Assembly (NCBI GenBank): GCA_958437935.1
Contig: CAUBPS010000003.1
Location: 1 to 64,000, forward strand
Origin: an uncultured Collinsella sp.
GTDB taxonomy: Bacteria; Actinomycetota; Coriobacteriia; Coriobacteriales; Coriobacteriaceae
Direction of reading: 5' to 3'
DNA length: 64,000 bases
The position numbers were made by a program, and so were the translations under genes. Of this stretch, positions 34,290-43,515 are shown one piece after another; positions within the stretch are counted from its first letter, which is position 1, and each line of letters opens with the position of its first letter. The notes under the pieces are model-generated. The model did no database searches, had not been told where the DNA came from, and was given only the letters and a program-made list of their open reading frames with translations.

Positions 34290-36101
34290 CTAATCGTCCA
34301 CCTTGAGGATCGCCATAAAGGCCTCCTGAGGGACCTCGACCGAGCCGATGGCCTTCATGCGCTTCTTGCCCTCTTTCTGCTTCTCGAGCAGCTTGCGCTT
34401 ACGCGAGATATCGCCGCCGTAGCACTTAGCAAGCACGTCCTTGCGACGCGCTTTGACGGTAGAACGGGCGATGATCTTGTTGCCGATAGCGCCCTGGATG
34501 GGCACCTCAAACAGCTGACGCGGAATAATCTCCTTGAGCTTGTCGCATAGGCCGCGGGCAAGACCGTAGGCCTTGTCCTTGTGGACGATAAACGACAGCG
34601 CGTCCACCTCGTCGCCCGAAAGCAAGATATCGAGCTTAACGAGCTCGGAGGGACGGTACTCGTTGAACTCGTAGTCCAACGAAGCGTAACCCTTGGTGCG
34701 GCTCTTGAGCTGGTCAAAGAAGTCCAAAATGAGCTCGGCGAGCGGCATATCGAAGCGCATCTCGACCGACTTGCTCGTGAGATGGATCATGTCGGTAGTA
34801 ATGCCGCGGTGCTCGATAGCGAGCTGCATAACGGCACCCGTATACTCGGGCGGGCAGATAATCTTGGCCTTGAGGTAGGGCTCCTCAATGCGCTCGATGC
34901 GCGTAGCCTCGGGCAGATCCTGCGGGCTGCGGACATCAATCATCTCGCCGTCAGTCTTGTAGACGTGATAGTCGACCGATGGACTCGTGGCAATGAGGTC
35001 AAGATTGAACTCGCGCTCCAGGCGTTCCTTGACGACTTCCATGTGCAGCAGGCCCAGGAAGCCCACGCGGAAGCCAAAACCGAGCGCCACCGAGGTCTCG
35101 GGCTCCCACACCAACGACGGGTCGTTGACGTGCAGCTTATCGAGCGCGTCACGCAGGTTCTCGTAGTCCTTGTTATCGATCGGGAACAGGCCCGTATAGA
35201 CCATGGGCTTGGCCTCGCGGTAGCCGGGAAGCGGCTCGGGGCAGGGATTCGACGCCCACGTGAGGGTATCGCCCACGCGAACGGCCTCGGGGTCCTTCAG
35301 GCCCGTGACCACGTATCCGACCTCGCCGACCGTCAGCGCGTCAACCGGGGTCTCGGCGGGACGCTTGACGCCCACGCCATCGACCAAAAAGTCGCCCTTT
35401 GCCTGCATCATGCGCAAGGTATCGCCCTTTTTGATGGAGCCGTCAAAGATGCGCACCGTGGCGACGACGCCACGATACTCGTCGAAGTATGAATCCAGAA
35501 TGAGTGCCTTGAGCGGCGCGTTCGCATCGCCCTTGGGCGGAGAGATCAGAAAGACAATGGACTCCAGCAGATCGTGGATGCCCTCGCCGGTCTTGCCCGA
35601 GACACACACGGCATCATCGGCAGGGATCGCCAGGTCATCCTCGATCTCGGTCTTAACCTCATCGGGATGGGCCGAGGGCAGGTCGATCTTGTTGATGGCC
35701 GGCACAATGTCCAGATTGGCGTTCATGGCGAGCGTCGCGTTAGAGACGGTCTGCGCCTCGACGCCCTGCGTGGCGTCGACAACGAGCACCGCGCCCTCAC
35801 AGGCTGCCAGCGAGCGCGAGACCTCATAGGTAAAGTCCACGTGGCCCGGCGTATCGATCAAATTGAACTGATACGTCTCGCCATCGTCGGCGTCATAAGA
35901 CACGCGAACGGCATTGGACTTGATCGTGATGCCGCGCTCGCGCTCGATATCCATGGTGTCGAGCAGCTGCGACTCCATGTCGCGCTCGTCGACGGTATGG
36001 GTGAGCTCGAGAATGCGGTCACTGATCGTGGACTTGCCATGGTCGATGTGCGCAACAATCGAGAAGTTGCGGATGTGGGAAATGTCAATTGAAGTATTCA
36101 T
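34290..36101 (-). CDS. lepA: Elongation factor 4 (LepA)
   Basis: LepA is a translational GTPase acting in initiation and ribosome back-translocation. The start ATG 36101 (MNTSIDISHIRNFSIVAH) gives 603 residues; a 20-residue upstream extension runs through the rpsT terminator and is rejected. G motifs are AHIDHGKST, DTPGHVDF and NKIDLP; the C-terminal domain shows the conserved KKRMKAIGSVEVPQEAF. Length is typical. Confidence 0.97.
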   Translation of the reverse strand: MNTSIDISHIRNFSIVAHIDHGKSTISDRILELTHTVDERDMESQLLDTMDIERERGITIKSNAVRVSYDADDGETYQFNLIDTPGHVDFTYEVSRSLAACEGAVLVVDATQGVEAQTVSNATLAMNANLDIVPAINKIDLPSAHPDEVKTEIEDDLAIPADDAVCVSGKTGEGIHDLLESIVFLISPPKGDANAPLKALILDSYFDEYRGVVATVRIFDGSIKKGDTLRMMQAKGDFLVDGVGVKRPAETPVDALTVGEVGYVVTGLKDPEAVRVGDTLTWASNPCPEPLPGYREAKPMVYTGLFPIDNKDYENLRDALDKLHVNDPSLVWEPETSVALGFGFRVGFLGLLHMEVVKERLEREFNLDLIATSPSVDYHVYKTDGEMIDVRSPQDLPEATRIERIEEPYLKAKIICPPEYTGAVMQLAIEHRGITTDMIHLTSKSVEMRFDMPLAELILDFFDQLKSRTKGYASLDYEFNEYRPSELVKLDILLSGDEVDALSFIVHKDKAYGLARGLCDKLKEIIPRQLFEVPIQGAIGNKIIARSTVKARRKDVLAKCYGGDISRKRKLLEKQKEGKKRMKAIGSVEVPQEAFMAILKVDD

Positions 36102-36125
36102 GCGGACTATCTTACCCGAGCGGTA

Positions 36126-36163
36126 CAAAAAATGGAGCCTGTTCCATAAAACAGGCTCCATTT
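36126..36163 (-). terminator. Terminator of rpsT
   Basis: AATGGAGCCTGTT / AACAGGCTCCATT form a near-perfect 13-bp stem with a short loop, followed by TTTTTTG on the minus strand, 35 bases after rpsT and just ahead of lepA. Confidence 0.9.
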
Positions 36164-36197
36164 ATGCGCGTAATCTGTGTGGTGTGAAATTTACAAC

Positions 36198-36464
36198 TTA
36201 AGCGTTGATGCTGTTCACGAGCTTGGCAAGACCGGACTTGCGGTTGGAAGCCTGGTTCTTGTGGATAACATGCTTGGCGGCAGCCATGTCGAGACGCTTG
36301 GTGACGGTCTTGAGGGCAGCCTGGGCCTTCTCGGCGTCGCCCTCGGCGACGGCGGACTGGACGTGCTTGGTCAGCGTCTTGAGCTCGGACTTGACAGCCT
36401 TGTTACGCATGCGAGCTGCCTCATTGGTGCGGATACGCTTCTTCTGAGACTTGATGTTTGCCAC
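36198..36464 (-). CDS. rpsT: 30S ribosomal protein bS20
   Basis: S20 binds 16S rRNA. The start is GTG 36464, preceded by AAAGGA 9 bases upstream, giving 88 residues beginning (M)ANIKSQKKRIRTNEAAR, the standard S20 opening; earlier in-frame ATGs have no site. Ala/Lys-rich helices and HKNQASNRKSGLAKLVNSI at the end are typical. The GTG start fits the poor-start-codon autoregulation known for this gene in other bacteria. Confidence 0.96.
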   Translation of the reverse strand: MANIKSQKKRIRTNEAARMRNKAVKSELKTLTKHVQSAVAEGDAEKAQAALKTVTKRLDMAAAKHVIHKNQASNRKSGLAKLVNSINA

Positions 36465-36597
36465 TTCTGGAGTTCCTTTCGAGTTCCTTGCAAAAAATGT
36501 ATGACACCTCTGAGACACGGTGAGGTCATGCAAGCGCCTACTATAGCACGCTCCCCCTCAAAGGGATAGAACGAATTTGTCAAATAAGCAGGTATCA

Positions 36598-37560
36598 TCA
36601 CGATTTTCTCAAGATGTTCGTAATCCAGAGCAAAAGCGCGGTCTCAGAATCGGCCGAACCCTTGAGCGCGAGCTCCACATCAACGGCACCCTCGAGCGCT
36701 GCGACGAGCTCTGCCATCGAAAAGCGACGTGCCCAGGTCAGGTGATTCTTGACCTGCCAGGACTGGAGCTTGAGCGTTGCGGCCAGCTCACGACCCTGTC
36801 CGCGCGCATCGAGCGCCTTGGCGACGATAAGCTCGCGGATGCGGCCGCACAGCAACGTGTAAGTCCACACGTAGCTCTTGGCGGGCAATAGATTGAAAAG
36901 CTCAAGCGAGCGTCGCATGTCACGGGCCGAGACCGCATTGAGAAAGTCCCAGGGCTGGACCTCGGCCGTGCGCACGATCCAGCGCTCCACATCGGCAAGC
37001 TCAATTTGGGGCGCCTCGACCATCTGGGCAAGCTTAGCCAAGTCGTTATCGAGCATGCGAGTGTTTTCACCCGAACGCGAGACGAGCTCCTCGGCGGCCG
37101 CCGTCGAGATCGACTTGCCGTGCTGCGTCGCCATCTGCTGCACGCGGCGCGGAAGCTCCCAGCGCTTGGTGCCGGAGCAATCGATCACGGCCTTCTTGTC
37201 GATCTTGGCGATCGCCTTATACAGGCGTGTGTTCTTGGCAAGCGAGTCAGCAATGATGAGGCAGACCGTTGTGGGGCTGGGACTCGCCAGATAGTCAACA
37301 AGCGGCTCGGAGATCGCTTTGGCGAGTTTTGAGCAGCCGTCAAGGATTACCAGGCGAAACTCGCTGCCCATGGGAAAGGTGTTGAGCGATCCGATAATCG
37401 ACTCGATATCGGGGTCTTTGGTCATATCGCGCTCGTCGAGGTTGAACTCGACCATGCCCGACTTTTCCAGACGTGCCTTCATGCGCGAGACGGCGTGATC
37501 GCGCTTGACTCCATCGGTACCGACGATCAGATATGCCGGCAACAGCCCGGTTTCGGACAT
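36598..37560 (-). CDS. holA: DNA polymerase III delta subunit
   Basis: Delta opens the sliding clamp within the clamp loader. The start ATG 37560 (MSETGLLPAYLIVGTDG) follows GAGGGGA, giving 320 residues. The AAA+-like N-domain, the SEFRLVILDGCSKL segment near residue 70 and the C-terminal collar helices (LALKGSADSETALLLWI) match HolA/YqeN. It lies 78 bases after comEC, the common comEA-comEC-holA order. Confidence 0.9.
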   Translation of the reverse strand: MSETGLLPAYLIVGTDGVKRDHAVSRMKARLEKSGMVEFNLDERDMTKDPDIESIIGSLNTFPMGSEFRLVILDGCSKLAKAISEPLVDYLASPSPTTVCLIIADSLAKNTRLYKAIAKIDKKAVIDCSGTKRWELPRRVQQMATQHGKSISTAAAEELVSRSGENTRMLDNDLAKLAQMVEAPQIELADVERWIVRTAEVQPWDFLNAVSARDMRRSLELFNLLPAKSYVWTYTLLCGRIRELIVAKALDARGQGRELAATLKLQSWQVKNHLTWARRFSMAELVAALEGAVDVELALKGSADSETALLLWITNILRKS

Positions 37561-37638
37561 CGCGCTCCCCTCTCGCAAGCTCCCATATTCGTACCGTGTC
37601 ATTTTAGCCCAGGGTCCCACCTCGCGCCAACGATGTCA

Positions 37639-39942
37639 TCACGACCGTTGGCAACGCATCGTAAAGCCCTTCGCGGTCGGCGTGATGGTGATATCACCGC
37701 GTTCGATAGTGCATGCGAACGCACCACCAGACTGCTTCACGGCATCGATACACTCGTCGGACGGATGGCCATAGCGGTTGCCCTCGCCCGCGCTCGCAAG
37801 GGAAAGCTCGGGTCTCAGGACGTCCAGCAACTCACCATCAACTGAAACCTTGGAGCCGTGATGCCCAAGTTTAAGTACATCGATATCCCCCACCTCCTGC
37901 ACGAATTCCCGTTCTTGGTCGAGCTCGGCATCACCGGTGAGGAGCATACGCAGGCCCTTGTCTTCCTGAACATAAAAGAGCAGCAGGACAAGCGAGTCCT
38001 CATTTCCCTCGCCATCCACGGACTCGAATGGCCACATCACGCGGGCGCAAAATGAGCCGATATCGACCGTATCCCCACGGCGCACCTGCCGATACTCCAC
38101 GCCAGGTCGGTTCAATACCTCGGCAGGAGCATCCTCCAGCGCATCCGCCGCCACGGCAATCGTTCCGACCGAAAACTGCTCGAGCACGGCAGGCAGACCA
38201 CCCCAGTGGTCCTCATCCCAATGCGTCACAAAGACGGCATCGATATGGTGCACGTTATTGCGAACCAACGCCGCTACCACGCGCTCGTCGAGCCCGCAGT
38301 CGACGAGTGCTACTGCGTCGCCCTGGCGGATAAGAATCGCATCCGCCTGGCCCACATCGAGCACCGTCACCGAAGGCGGAGCGAATCGATCCCAGTAGGC
38401 GTACGGAATCGCAGCCAAGAGCACCAGGCATGCAAGCCCCACCGCCATAGGACGTGCACGGGGACGCGGCCACCAGACCAGCAGAACCGCCAGCAAACAC
38501 GGCACTAGGTAAATCCACATGCTATCGGGCGGCACACTCACGGATGCACCCGGCACGGCGGCAAACAGCTGCTCGAAAAACAGCGCGCAACGGGCGGCAA
38601 TCATGGGCACAACGAGCGCCCAAGTCCGCAACGGTGCCACGAGCGAAAAGGGAACCAGCACGATGGACACAGCAAGCAGTACGCTCACCACCGGACCGAT
38701 GACCGCATTTGCCAACGGAGCAATGAGCGAGAACGTACCGAAGGCGGGAATGGTAATGGGAAGAGTCGCCAGTTGCGAGCACAGCGTGACGGAAAGCATG
38801 CTTGCAACGCCCGATGGCACACTCAGCTCACCCAAAGTGTAGGTCGCATAGGGGCAAAAGCACAGAATGGCAAAGACGCTGGCACACGAGAGCTGAAAGC
38901 CCATCTCGAACAGCACCGTCGGCCGCAGTAGCACAAAGATGGACATGGTTACGAAGAGTGCCGATGCGCCGTGCCGGCGACGCCCCGCGCCGTTTACGAC
39001 AAGCGTCGCGAACACCATGCAGCACGCGCGCACGGCCGAGGGAGACGCGCCCGTAAAGGCAGTGTAGCCCACAAGCGCCATCGCCAATATCGCCCGCTGA
39101 ACACCACGTGAGCAGCGAGTCTTTTGCAATACACCCTCGATTACAAATCCCACGATAGCCAAATGGCTGCCGGAGACGGCTATAAGATGCGCCGTTCCCG
39201 TCACCGAAAACCAGTCGCCCGCCGGCTGGGCGCGCAGTTCGGCCGAACGACCGCAGACGACACCGGCTATGAGTGCACGCGCCGGGTCGGTCGCAGGCGC
39301 GATGGACGCAAGCAGCCCATATCGCAGCCGAAGCAGCGGTCCCGGAGAGCCCTCATCGGCCGACACAATCCGAACGACTTTAACCTTGCGCATCTCGCCT
39401 CGGAGCACGCGCGATCGTCCATACGCATCGTTCTCAAAACGTGAAACGCGACCGATAACACGCACGTGCGCCCCGACCTTGAGCTCGCGGTCGCACGATA
39501 GGCGAACCGTTGCCAAGTTCTTACCGTCCGCGCGTGCCTCGCAGGTATAGGAATACACGTCGTCGTTTATGGATGGATCGCCCTGCACGATAAACTCGAG
39601 GCCGCTTGCCGCTCGACCGTCGAGCGCCTTCGAGGCGCTGAGCGCACCCACAGCCCACCACGCCGAGACGACCGCTCCCGCCACGAGACCGACGGACGCG
39701 GCATACAACCACCGCTTCAAAGGGGCAAGCCGCGCACAAGATTGAGCCAGCACAACGAATACCGCCGCCGCAACGGGAATGGCCCATAGCAGCCCGACCG
39801 CCGGCGCCCGCTCCCTCAGCAGCGCATCAGCGGCCACGTTAAGCACCAAGGCGCAGCTCATGCACATGCCGGCACACAAGGCCATCGTCCACGGAAGCAG
39901 GGGCCGCGGAGGCATCACACGCTCGCGCTCGGTCGCACTCAT
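37639..39942 (-). CDS. comEC: DNA uptake channel ComEC/Rec2
   Basis: ComEC is the inner-membrane channel for single-stranded DNA in natural transformation. The 767-residue protein has an N-terminal soluble OB-like region, a polytopic Competence domain with AGVVCGRSAELRAQP and GTAHLIAVSGSHLAIVG near residues 235-270, and a C-terminal metallo-beta-lactamase domain (LDVGQADAILIRQGDAVALVDCG, near 540, and THWDEDHWGGL, near 590). Its start overlaps the comEA stop (ATGA). No frameshift is seen, so the gene looks functional. Confidence 0.94.
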   Translation of the reverse strand: MSATERERVMPPRPLLPWTMALCAGMCMSCALVLNVAADALLRERAPAVGLLWAIPVAAAVFVVLAQSCARLAPLKRWLYAASVGLVAGAVVSAWWAVGALSASKALDGRAASGLEFIVQGDPSINDDVYSYTCEARADGKNLATVRLSCDRELKVGAHVRVIGRVSRFENDAYGRSRVLRGEMRKVKVVRIVSADEGSPGPLLRLRYGLLASIAPATDPARALIAGVVCGRSAELRAQPAGDWFSVTGTAHLIAVSGSHLAIVGFVIEGVLQKTRCSRGVQRAILAMALVGYTAFTGASPSAVRACCMVFATLVVNGAGRRRHGASALFVTMSIFVLLRPTVLFEMGFQLSCASVFAILCFCPYATYTLGELSVPSGVASMLSVTLCSQLATLPITIPAFGTFSLIAPLANAVIGPVVSVLLAVSIVLVPFSLVAPLRTWALVVPMIAARCALFFEQLFAAVPGASVSVPPDSMWIYLVPCLLAVLLVWWPRPRARPMAVGLACLVLLAAIPYAYWDRFAPPSVTVLDVGQADAILIRQGDAVALVDCGLDERVVAALVRNNVHHIDAVFVTHWDEDHWGGLPAVLEQFSVGTIAVAADALEDAPAEVLNRPGVEYRQVRRGDTVDIGSFCARVMWPFESVDGEGNEDSLVLLLFYVQEDKGLRMLLTGDAELDQEREFVQEVGDIDVLKLGHHGSKVSVDGELLDVLRPELSLASAGEGNRYGHPSDECIDAVKQSGGAFACTIERGDITITPTAKGFTMRCQRS

Positions 39943-40652
39943 ACGCAGATGCAATCTTTGATTTTGGCAAGCTTCTTCTCGCCGATTCCCGACACACGCA
40001 TCAGATCGTCAACCGAGGCAAAAGCACCGTTCTTTGTCCGTTCATCGATAATCGACTGGGCCATGGAGGGACCGATGCCCGAGAGCGTCTGCAACTCTGC
40101 CGCGCTTGCCGTATTGATGTTTACTAGACCTGTTGCGCCACTCACGCCCGATGACGCGGAAGCCCCACCATCAACATCGGCTTCCGCAATGGACGCCTGC
40201 TGCTCCCCTACCGTTGGAACGTGAATCTTCTGTCCATCGACGACCTTGGATGCCCGATTGAGCCCCGTAACGTCCGCCTCGGGCGCCAGCCCGCCGGCGG
40301 CATCAATCGCCTGAGCCACCCGCGCGCCGTCCTTGAGGCGATATACACCGGGCGACACAACGGCGCCATCAACATCGACATAGACCTCTGCCGCGGCAGA
40401 CGCCTTAGGCGAAGAGCCTTCGGATATCTTTCCGCTCGAGGCATCGCCGGATCCCGGCTCCACCAACGAGCCCAAACCATCAGTGTGCTCAAACGACACG
40501 CCGCCGGCACCGCCGCTAAGGTTCGCCATCGCCAGTCCACTCGCCATCGCAATGACGACCAGTATCGCCATCACCACTGCCTTATGACCGAGCAGCTTGT
40601 CCGCCAAGCGGTCCATCCGTTTGACCCGTTCGTGTTGTTCGCGCTGCGCCAT
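39939..40652 (-). CDS. comEA: DNA-binding competence protein ComEA
   Basis: ComEA binds incoming double-stranded DNA outside the membrane and passes it to ComEC. The start ATG 40652 follows GGGAGG, giving 237 residues. There is one membrane anchor at about residues 22-44 (AVVMAILVVIAMASGLA), a linker, an SLBB domain (VYVDVDGAVVSPGVYRLKDG near 95), and a C-terminal helix-hairpin-helix domain (LVNINTASAAELQTLSGIGP near 180). Its upstream region carries a direct repeat shared with recA. Confidence 0.94.
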   Translation of the reverse strand: MAQREQHERVKRMDRLADKLLGHKAVVMAILVVIAMASGLAMANLSGGAGGVSFEHTDGLGSLVEPGSGDASSGKISEGSSPKASAAAEVYVDVDGAVVSPGVYRLKDGARVAQAIDAAGGLAPEADVTGLNRASKVVDGQKIHVPTVGEQQASIAEADVDGGASASSGVSGATGLVNINTASAAELQTLSGIGPSMAQSIIDERTKNGAFASVDDLMRVSGIGEKKLAKIKDCICV

Positions 40653-40709
40653 AGCAAAACCTCCCAACAACATCGTGTCAGGAAAGGAGCCCTGCAACAG
40701 CCACGCTCC

Positions 40710-40750
40710 AAAACCGGTTTTAGCGGTCAAACCAAATACCGACCAAAACC
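40710..40750 (-). promoter_or_regulatory. comEA upstream region with phased repeat and palindrome
   Basis: On the minus strand TTTGGTCGGTA and TTTGGTTTGAC (40747-40726) lie 11 bases apart and match the recA upstream repeats. Next to them, AAAACCGGTTTT (40710-40721) is a perfect 12-base palindrome. No good sigma-70 promoter is evident, which would fit dependence on an activator. Confidence 0.55.
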
Positions 40751-40822
40751 TTGCACAAATCTGTCCATTTATTCAGGCACACGTCAGCAAATGAACACTT
40801 AGCCGCAAAAAGCCCAGATAGC

Positions 40823-40856
40823 AAAAGACCGACGATGCAGGCGCATCGTCGGTCTA
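40823..40856 (-). terminator. Terminator of the mihF-gmk-rpoZ-thiI unit
   Basis: GACCGACGATGC / GCATCGTCGGTC form a 12-bp stem followed by TTTTGC on the minus strand, 10 bases after thiI. Confidence 0.9.
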
Positions 40857-40865
40857 TGCACAAAT

Positions 40866-42110
40866 TTACTCGTGATCTTGGTAAATCTCACGCGGAGCAA
40901 GCTCCGAATGTTTGCGTTTTAAGGTCTTAGGGGCCTTATACGTGTTGCTTTCGAAGTCGATGTACTCGGTCTGCTTGAGTAGGCGCTCGATCATCTCCTC
41001 GTGATCGAACAACTCCCAGGCCTCATGCACGGCATCGAGTTTAGCGTGCGTCTCGGGACGACGCGGCATAAACAGCGTGCAGCAGTCGGGAGCGGCCTCA
41101 GTCGAGATATCGAACGTACCGATCTCCTCGGCACGCGCAATGATCTCCTGCTTGTCCGAACCGATGAGAGGACGGAACACGGGGATCTTCACGGCCTCGT
41201 TGACGGCCATGATATTCTCAAGCGTTTGGGAGGCAACCTGTCCAAGCGATTCGCCCGTCACGATGGCCTTGGCGCCCTCGATGTGTGCAATGCGCTCGGC
41301 AACCGAATACATAATGCGGCGATACATGATCACGCGCAGGTTGCTGGGACAGGTGACCGAAATCTCACGCTGGCAGTCGCCAAACGGCACCACGTACAGG
41401 CGGCCGATCTGGACACCCGGCTCAAGCGCACGGATGATGTCCTGCACCAAATACTCGCTCGTGTCGGGCGTCTGCGGACGACCGGAGAAATGTACCGGCA
41501 CGCACACCGCGCCGCGACGCGCGAGCATCCAGGTCGCTACCGGAGAATCGATGCCCGACGACAGCAGCGTCACGACCTTGCCGGCAGATCCCACCGGCAG
41601 ACCGCCCACGCCGCGCTCGGAGCGCGCGTACACATAAACGCTACCCTGGACCACCAGTACGTGCACCATCGCATCGGGGTCGTGCATTTGAACCTTTTTA
41701 TCGGGGAAGGCCTCACACAACACCTCGCCCACCTGACGGTTGATGTCAATCGAGGTGAGCTCATAGTCGGTATTGGAGCGCTTGGCGTGCACCTTAAACG
41801 AATCGAAGGAACCAAACTCGCGCAGCGCCTTCACGGCGGCGGCACAGTACTCCTGAGGGTCGCGATTGGTATGATACGCCAAAGACACGCGAGCAACGCC
41901 GGGAACGGTGCGAATGACACGCGCCGCCTCGTCGGCCTGATGCTCGTTAAAGGTCACGAGGATATAACCGGAAATTCGAGACACGGCATTCACGGAAAAG
42001 GCGGCCAAGGCCGCCTTGATGTTGTCCATGAGGATATGCTCAAAATGTGCGCGGTTCTTACCCTTCAGTCCAACCTCGTGATAGTGGACCAGGCAGACGC
42101 GAGCCGCCAT
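40866..42110 (-). CDS. thiI: tRNA 4-thiouridine synthase ThiI
   Basis: ThiI makes s4U8 in tRNA and can transfer sulfur for thiamine. The 414-residue protein has a ferredoxin-like and THUMP N-terminal part (residues 1-170) and a PP-loop ATPase domain with SSGIDSPVATWMLARRG near residue 185. There is no C-terminal rhodanese domain, as in the shorter Gram-positive type. It lies directly after rpoZ. Confidence 0.94.
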   Translation of the reverse strand: MAARVCLVHYHEVGLKGKNRAHFEHILMDNIKAALAAFSVNAVSRISGYILVTFNEHQADEAARVIRTVPGVARVSLAYHTNRDPQEYCAAAVKALREFGSFDSFKVHAKRSNTDYELTSIDINRQVGEVLCEAFPDKKVQMHDPDAMVHVLVVQGSVYVYARSERGVGGLPVGSAGKVVTLLSSGIDSPVATWMLARRGAVCVPVHFSGRPQTPDTSEYLVQDIIRALEPGVQIGRLYVVPFGDCQREISVTCPSNLRVIMYRRIMYSVAERIAHIEGAKAIVTGESLGQVASQTLENIMAVNEAVKIPVFRPLIGSDKQEIIARAEEIGTFDISTEAAPDCCTLFMPRRPETHAKLDAVHEAWELFDHEEMIERLLKQTEYIDFESNTYKAPKTLKRKHSELAPREIYQDHE

Positions 42111-42392
42111 TTAGGCTTCAGCAACCTTGTGGCCGAGCGCCTTCTCGTAACGGGCCTCGTCGTAAGAGATGTCGCCGTCGACAATCTCGTCCATAGCCAT
42201 CGAGATGGTGTCGGCACCGGAAAGCCCGATGGTGATGTCATCGACATCCTGGACGGCAAGCACGCGGTTGTGCTGGCCACGCAGCATGCTATTGATGTCG
42301 CAGGCGCGCTTGGAGGCAAGCGAAGCGAGCAGGAAGCGGTTGTGATCGGTCTTCTCCAGAAGATCGTCAATGCAAGGCTTTACAACGGACAC
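42111..42392 (-). CDS. rpoZ: RNA polymerase omega subunit
   Basis: Omega helps assemble RNA polymerase. The 93-residue protein shows CIDDLLEKTDHNRFLLASLASKRACDINSML and the late helix AMDEIVDGDISYDEARYE, matching RpoZ. It follows gmk by 5 bases, the standard gmk-rpoZ order. Confidence 0.92.
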   Translation of the reverse strand: MSVVKPCIDDLLEKTDHNRFLLASLASKRACDINSMLRGQHNRVLAVQDVDDITIGLSGADTISMAMDEIVDGDISYDEARYEKALGHKVAEA

Positions 42393-42397
42393 GGACC

Positions 42398-42967
42398 TCA
42401 GATCCTTTCATGCATATCGAGAACGCGAACGAGCTCATCGGTCGCGCGGTCGAGATCGTCATTAACCACGACGTCGTCGTAGCGGTCGGCAAGGGCAAGC
42501 TCATCGGCGGCGTTTGCCATACGCAGCTCAATCGTCTCGGGCGTCTCGGTACCGCGACCGACCAGGCGCTCGCGGAGTACCTCAAGCGAAGGCGGCTTGA
42601 TAAAGATCAACACGGCCTCGGGGAAACGCTCCTTCACCTGCAGGGCGCCCTGGACATCGATCTCCAAAATCAGAGATGCGCCAGAGGCGAGCTTGGATGT
42701 GACCTCGCTCACCAACGTGCCGTAGCAGTTACCGTGGACCTCGGCCCACTCAACAAACTCACCGTTTGCCACGCGGCGGTCGAACTCCTCGCGCGTCAGA
42801 AAAAAGTAGTTGACGCCGTCGACCTCACCTTTGCGTGGTGCTCGCGTGGTAGCCGAAACCGTCAGGCCCAGGTTCGAGCGGCGCTCGCGCACACGAGTGA
42901 CGAGCGTACCCTTCCCTGCGCCTGACGGTCCAGAAATCACAAAGAGCTTGGAATCCTGAGCGCTCAC
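42398..42967 (-). CDS. gmk: Guanylate kinase
   Basis: Gmk converts GMP and ATP to GDP and ADP. The 189-residue protein shows the P-loop SGPSGAGKGTL near residue 12, the GMP-binding STTRAPRKGEVDGVNYFF region near 38-56, and EIDVQGALQVKERFP near 98. Length is typical. It is directly adjacent to mihF. Confidence 0.96.
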   Translation of the reverse strand: MSAQDSKLFVISGPSGAGKGTLVTRVRERRSNLGLTVSATTRAPRKGEVDGVNYFFLTREEFDRRVANGEFVEWAEVHGNCYGTLVSEVTSKLASGASLILEIDVQGALQVKERFPEAVLIFIKPPSLEVLRERLVGRGTETPETIELRMANAADELALADRYDDVVVNDDLDRATDELVRVLDMHERI

Positions 42968-43276
42968 TTATTTGGTCAGCTGCTCGAGGAGCTGCTCGCG
43001 CTGACGGACGCCGAGGCCCTGGACGCGACGGGTAGCGGAGATACCAAGCTCCTCCATGATCTTGGCGGCCTTGGCCTTGCCATAACCAGGAAGAGACTCG
43101 ATGAGGGTGGAAACCTTCATGCGGGAAGCGATGGGGTCATCGGAGTTGAGCACGGACTCGAGGGACTTCTCGCCCTTCTTGATCTGCTCGCGAAGCTCAG
43201 CGCGGGCGTGACGTGCGGCAGCAGCCTTCTCAAGAGCCTGCTTACGCTGCTCATCGGTAAGCTGAGGGAGTGCCAT
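42968..43276 (-). CDS. mihF: Actinobacterial integration host factor (mIHF)
   Basis: mIHF is a nucleoid protein of actinobacteria, unrelated in fold to HU/IHF. The start ATG 43276 (MALPQLTDEQRKQALEKA) is preceded by GGAGG, giving 102 residues. A C-terminal helix-two-turn-helix-like segment includes LIESLPGYGKAKAAKIMEELGI. The mihF-gmk-rpoZ order is a good actinobacterial marker. Confidence 0.93.
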   Translation of the reverse strand: MALPQLTDEQRKQALEKAAAARHARAELREQIKKGEKSLESVLNSDDPIASRMKVSTLIESLPGYGKAKAAKIMEELGISATRRVQGLGVRQREQLLEQLTK

Positions 43277-43364
43277 TCGTACCTCCAAATAGTTGGGTTA
43301 TATCTGATTCAATAATTGGCATTTTAGCACGTAGAACGTACAAAATGCCCAATCGCGGCTCCAT

Positions 43365-43393
43365 AGGTTAGACGATACCCGCAAAAAGTGCAA
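43365..43393 (-). promoter_or_regulatory. Candidate promoter of mihF-gmk-rpoZ-thiI
   Basis: On the minus strand TTGCAC (43393-43388) and TAACCT (43370-43365) are 17 bases apart, about 85 bases ahead of the mihF start. Confidence 0.55.
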
Positions 43394-43412
43394 TATACTG
43401 CGCCCAAAGTTA

Positions 43413-43470
43413 AGCCCCTGACCTGCGATTCCACACAAAGGATGGGAAAGTTTACGCAGGCACAGGGGCT
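43413..43470. other. Two-tier hairpin between pyrF and mihF
   Basis: An 8-bp stem AGCCCCTG / CAGGGGCT (43413-43420 / 43463-43470) continues with CCTGCG / CGCAGG (43422-43427 / 43455-43460) around a 27-base loop. On the plus strand ATTTTGTG follows. It may terminate the pyr operon from the minus strand, or be a small plus-strand RNA; a plus-strand TATACT lies at 43394-43399. Confidence 0.55.
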
Positions 43471-43515
43471 ATTTTGTGCTAATGAGACCCAAAAGTGGTG
43501 ACTTAGGGGAATCTT

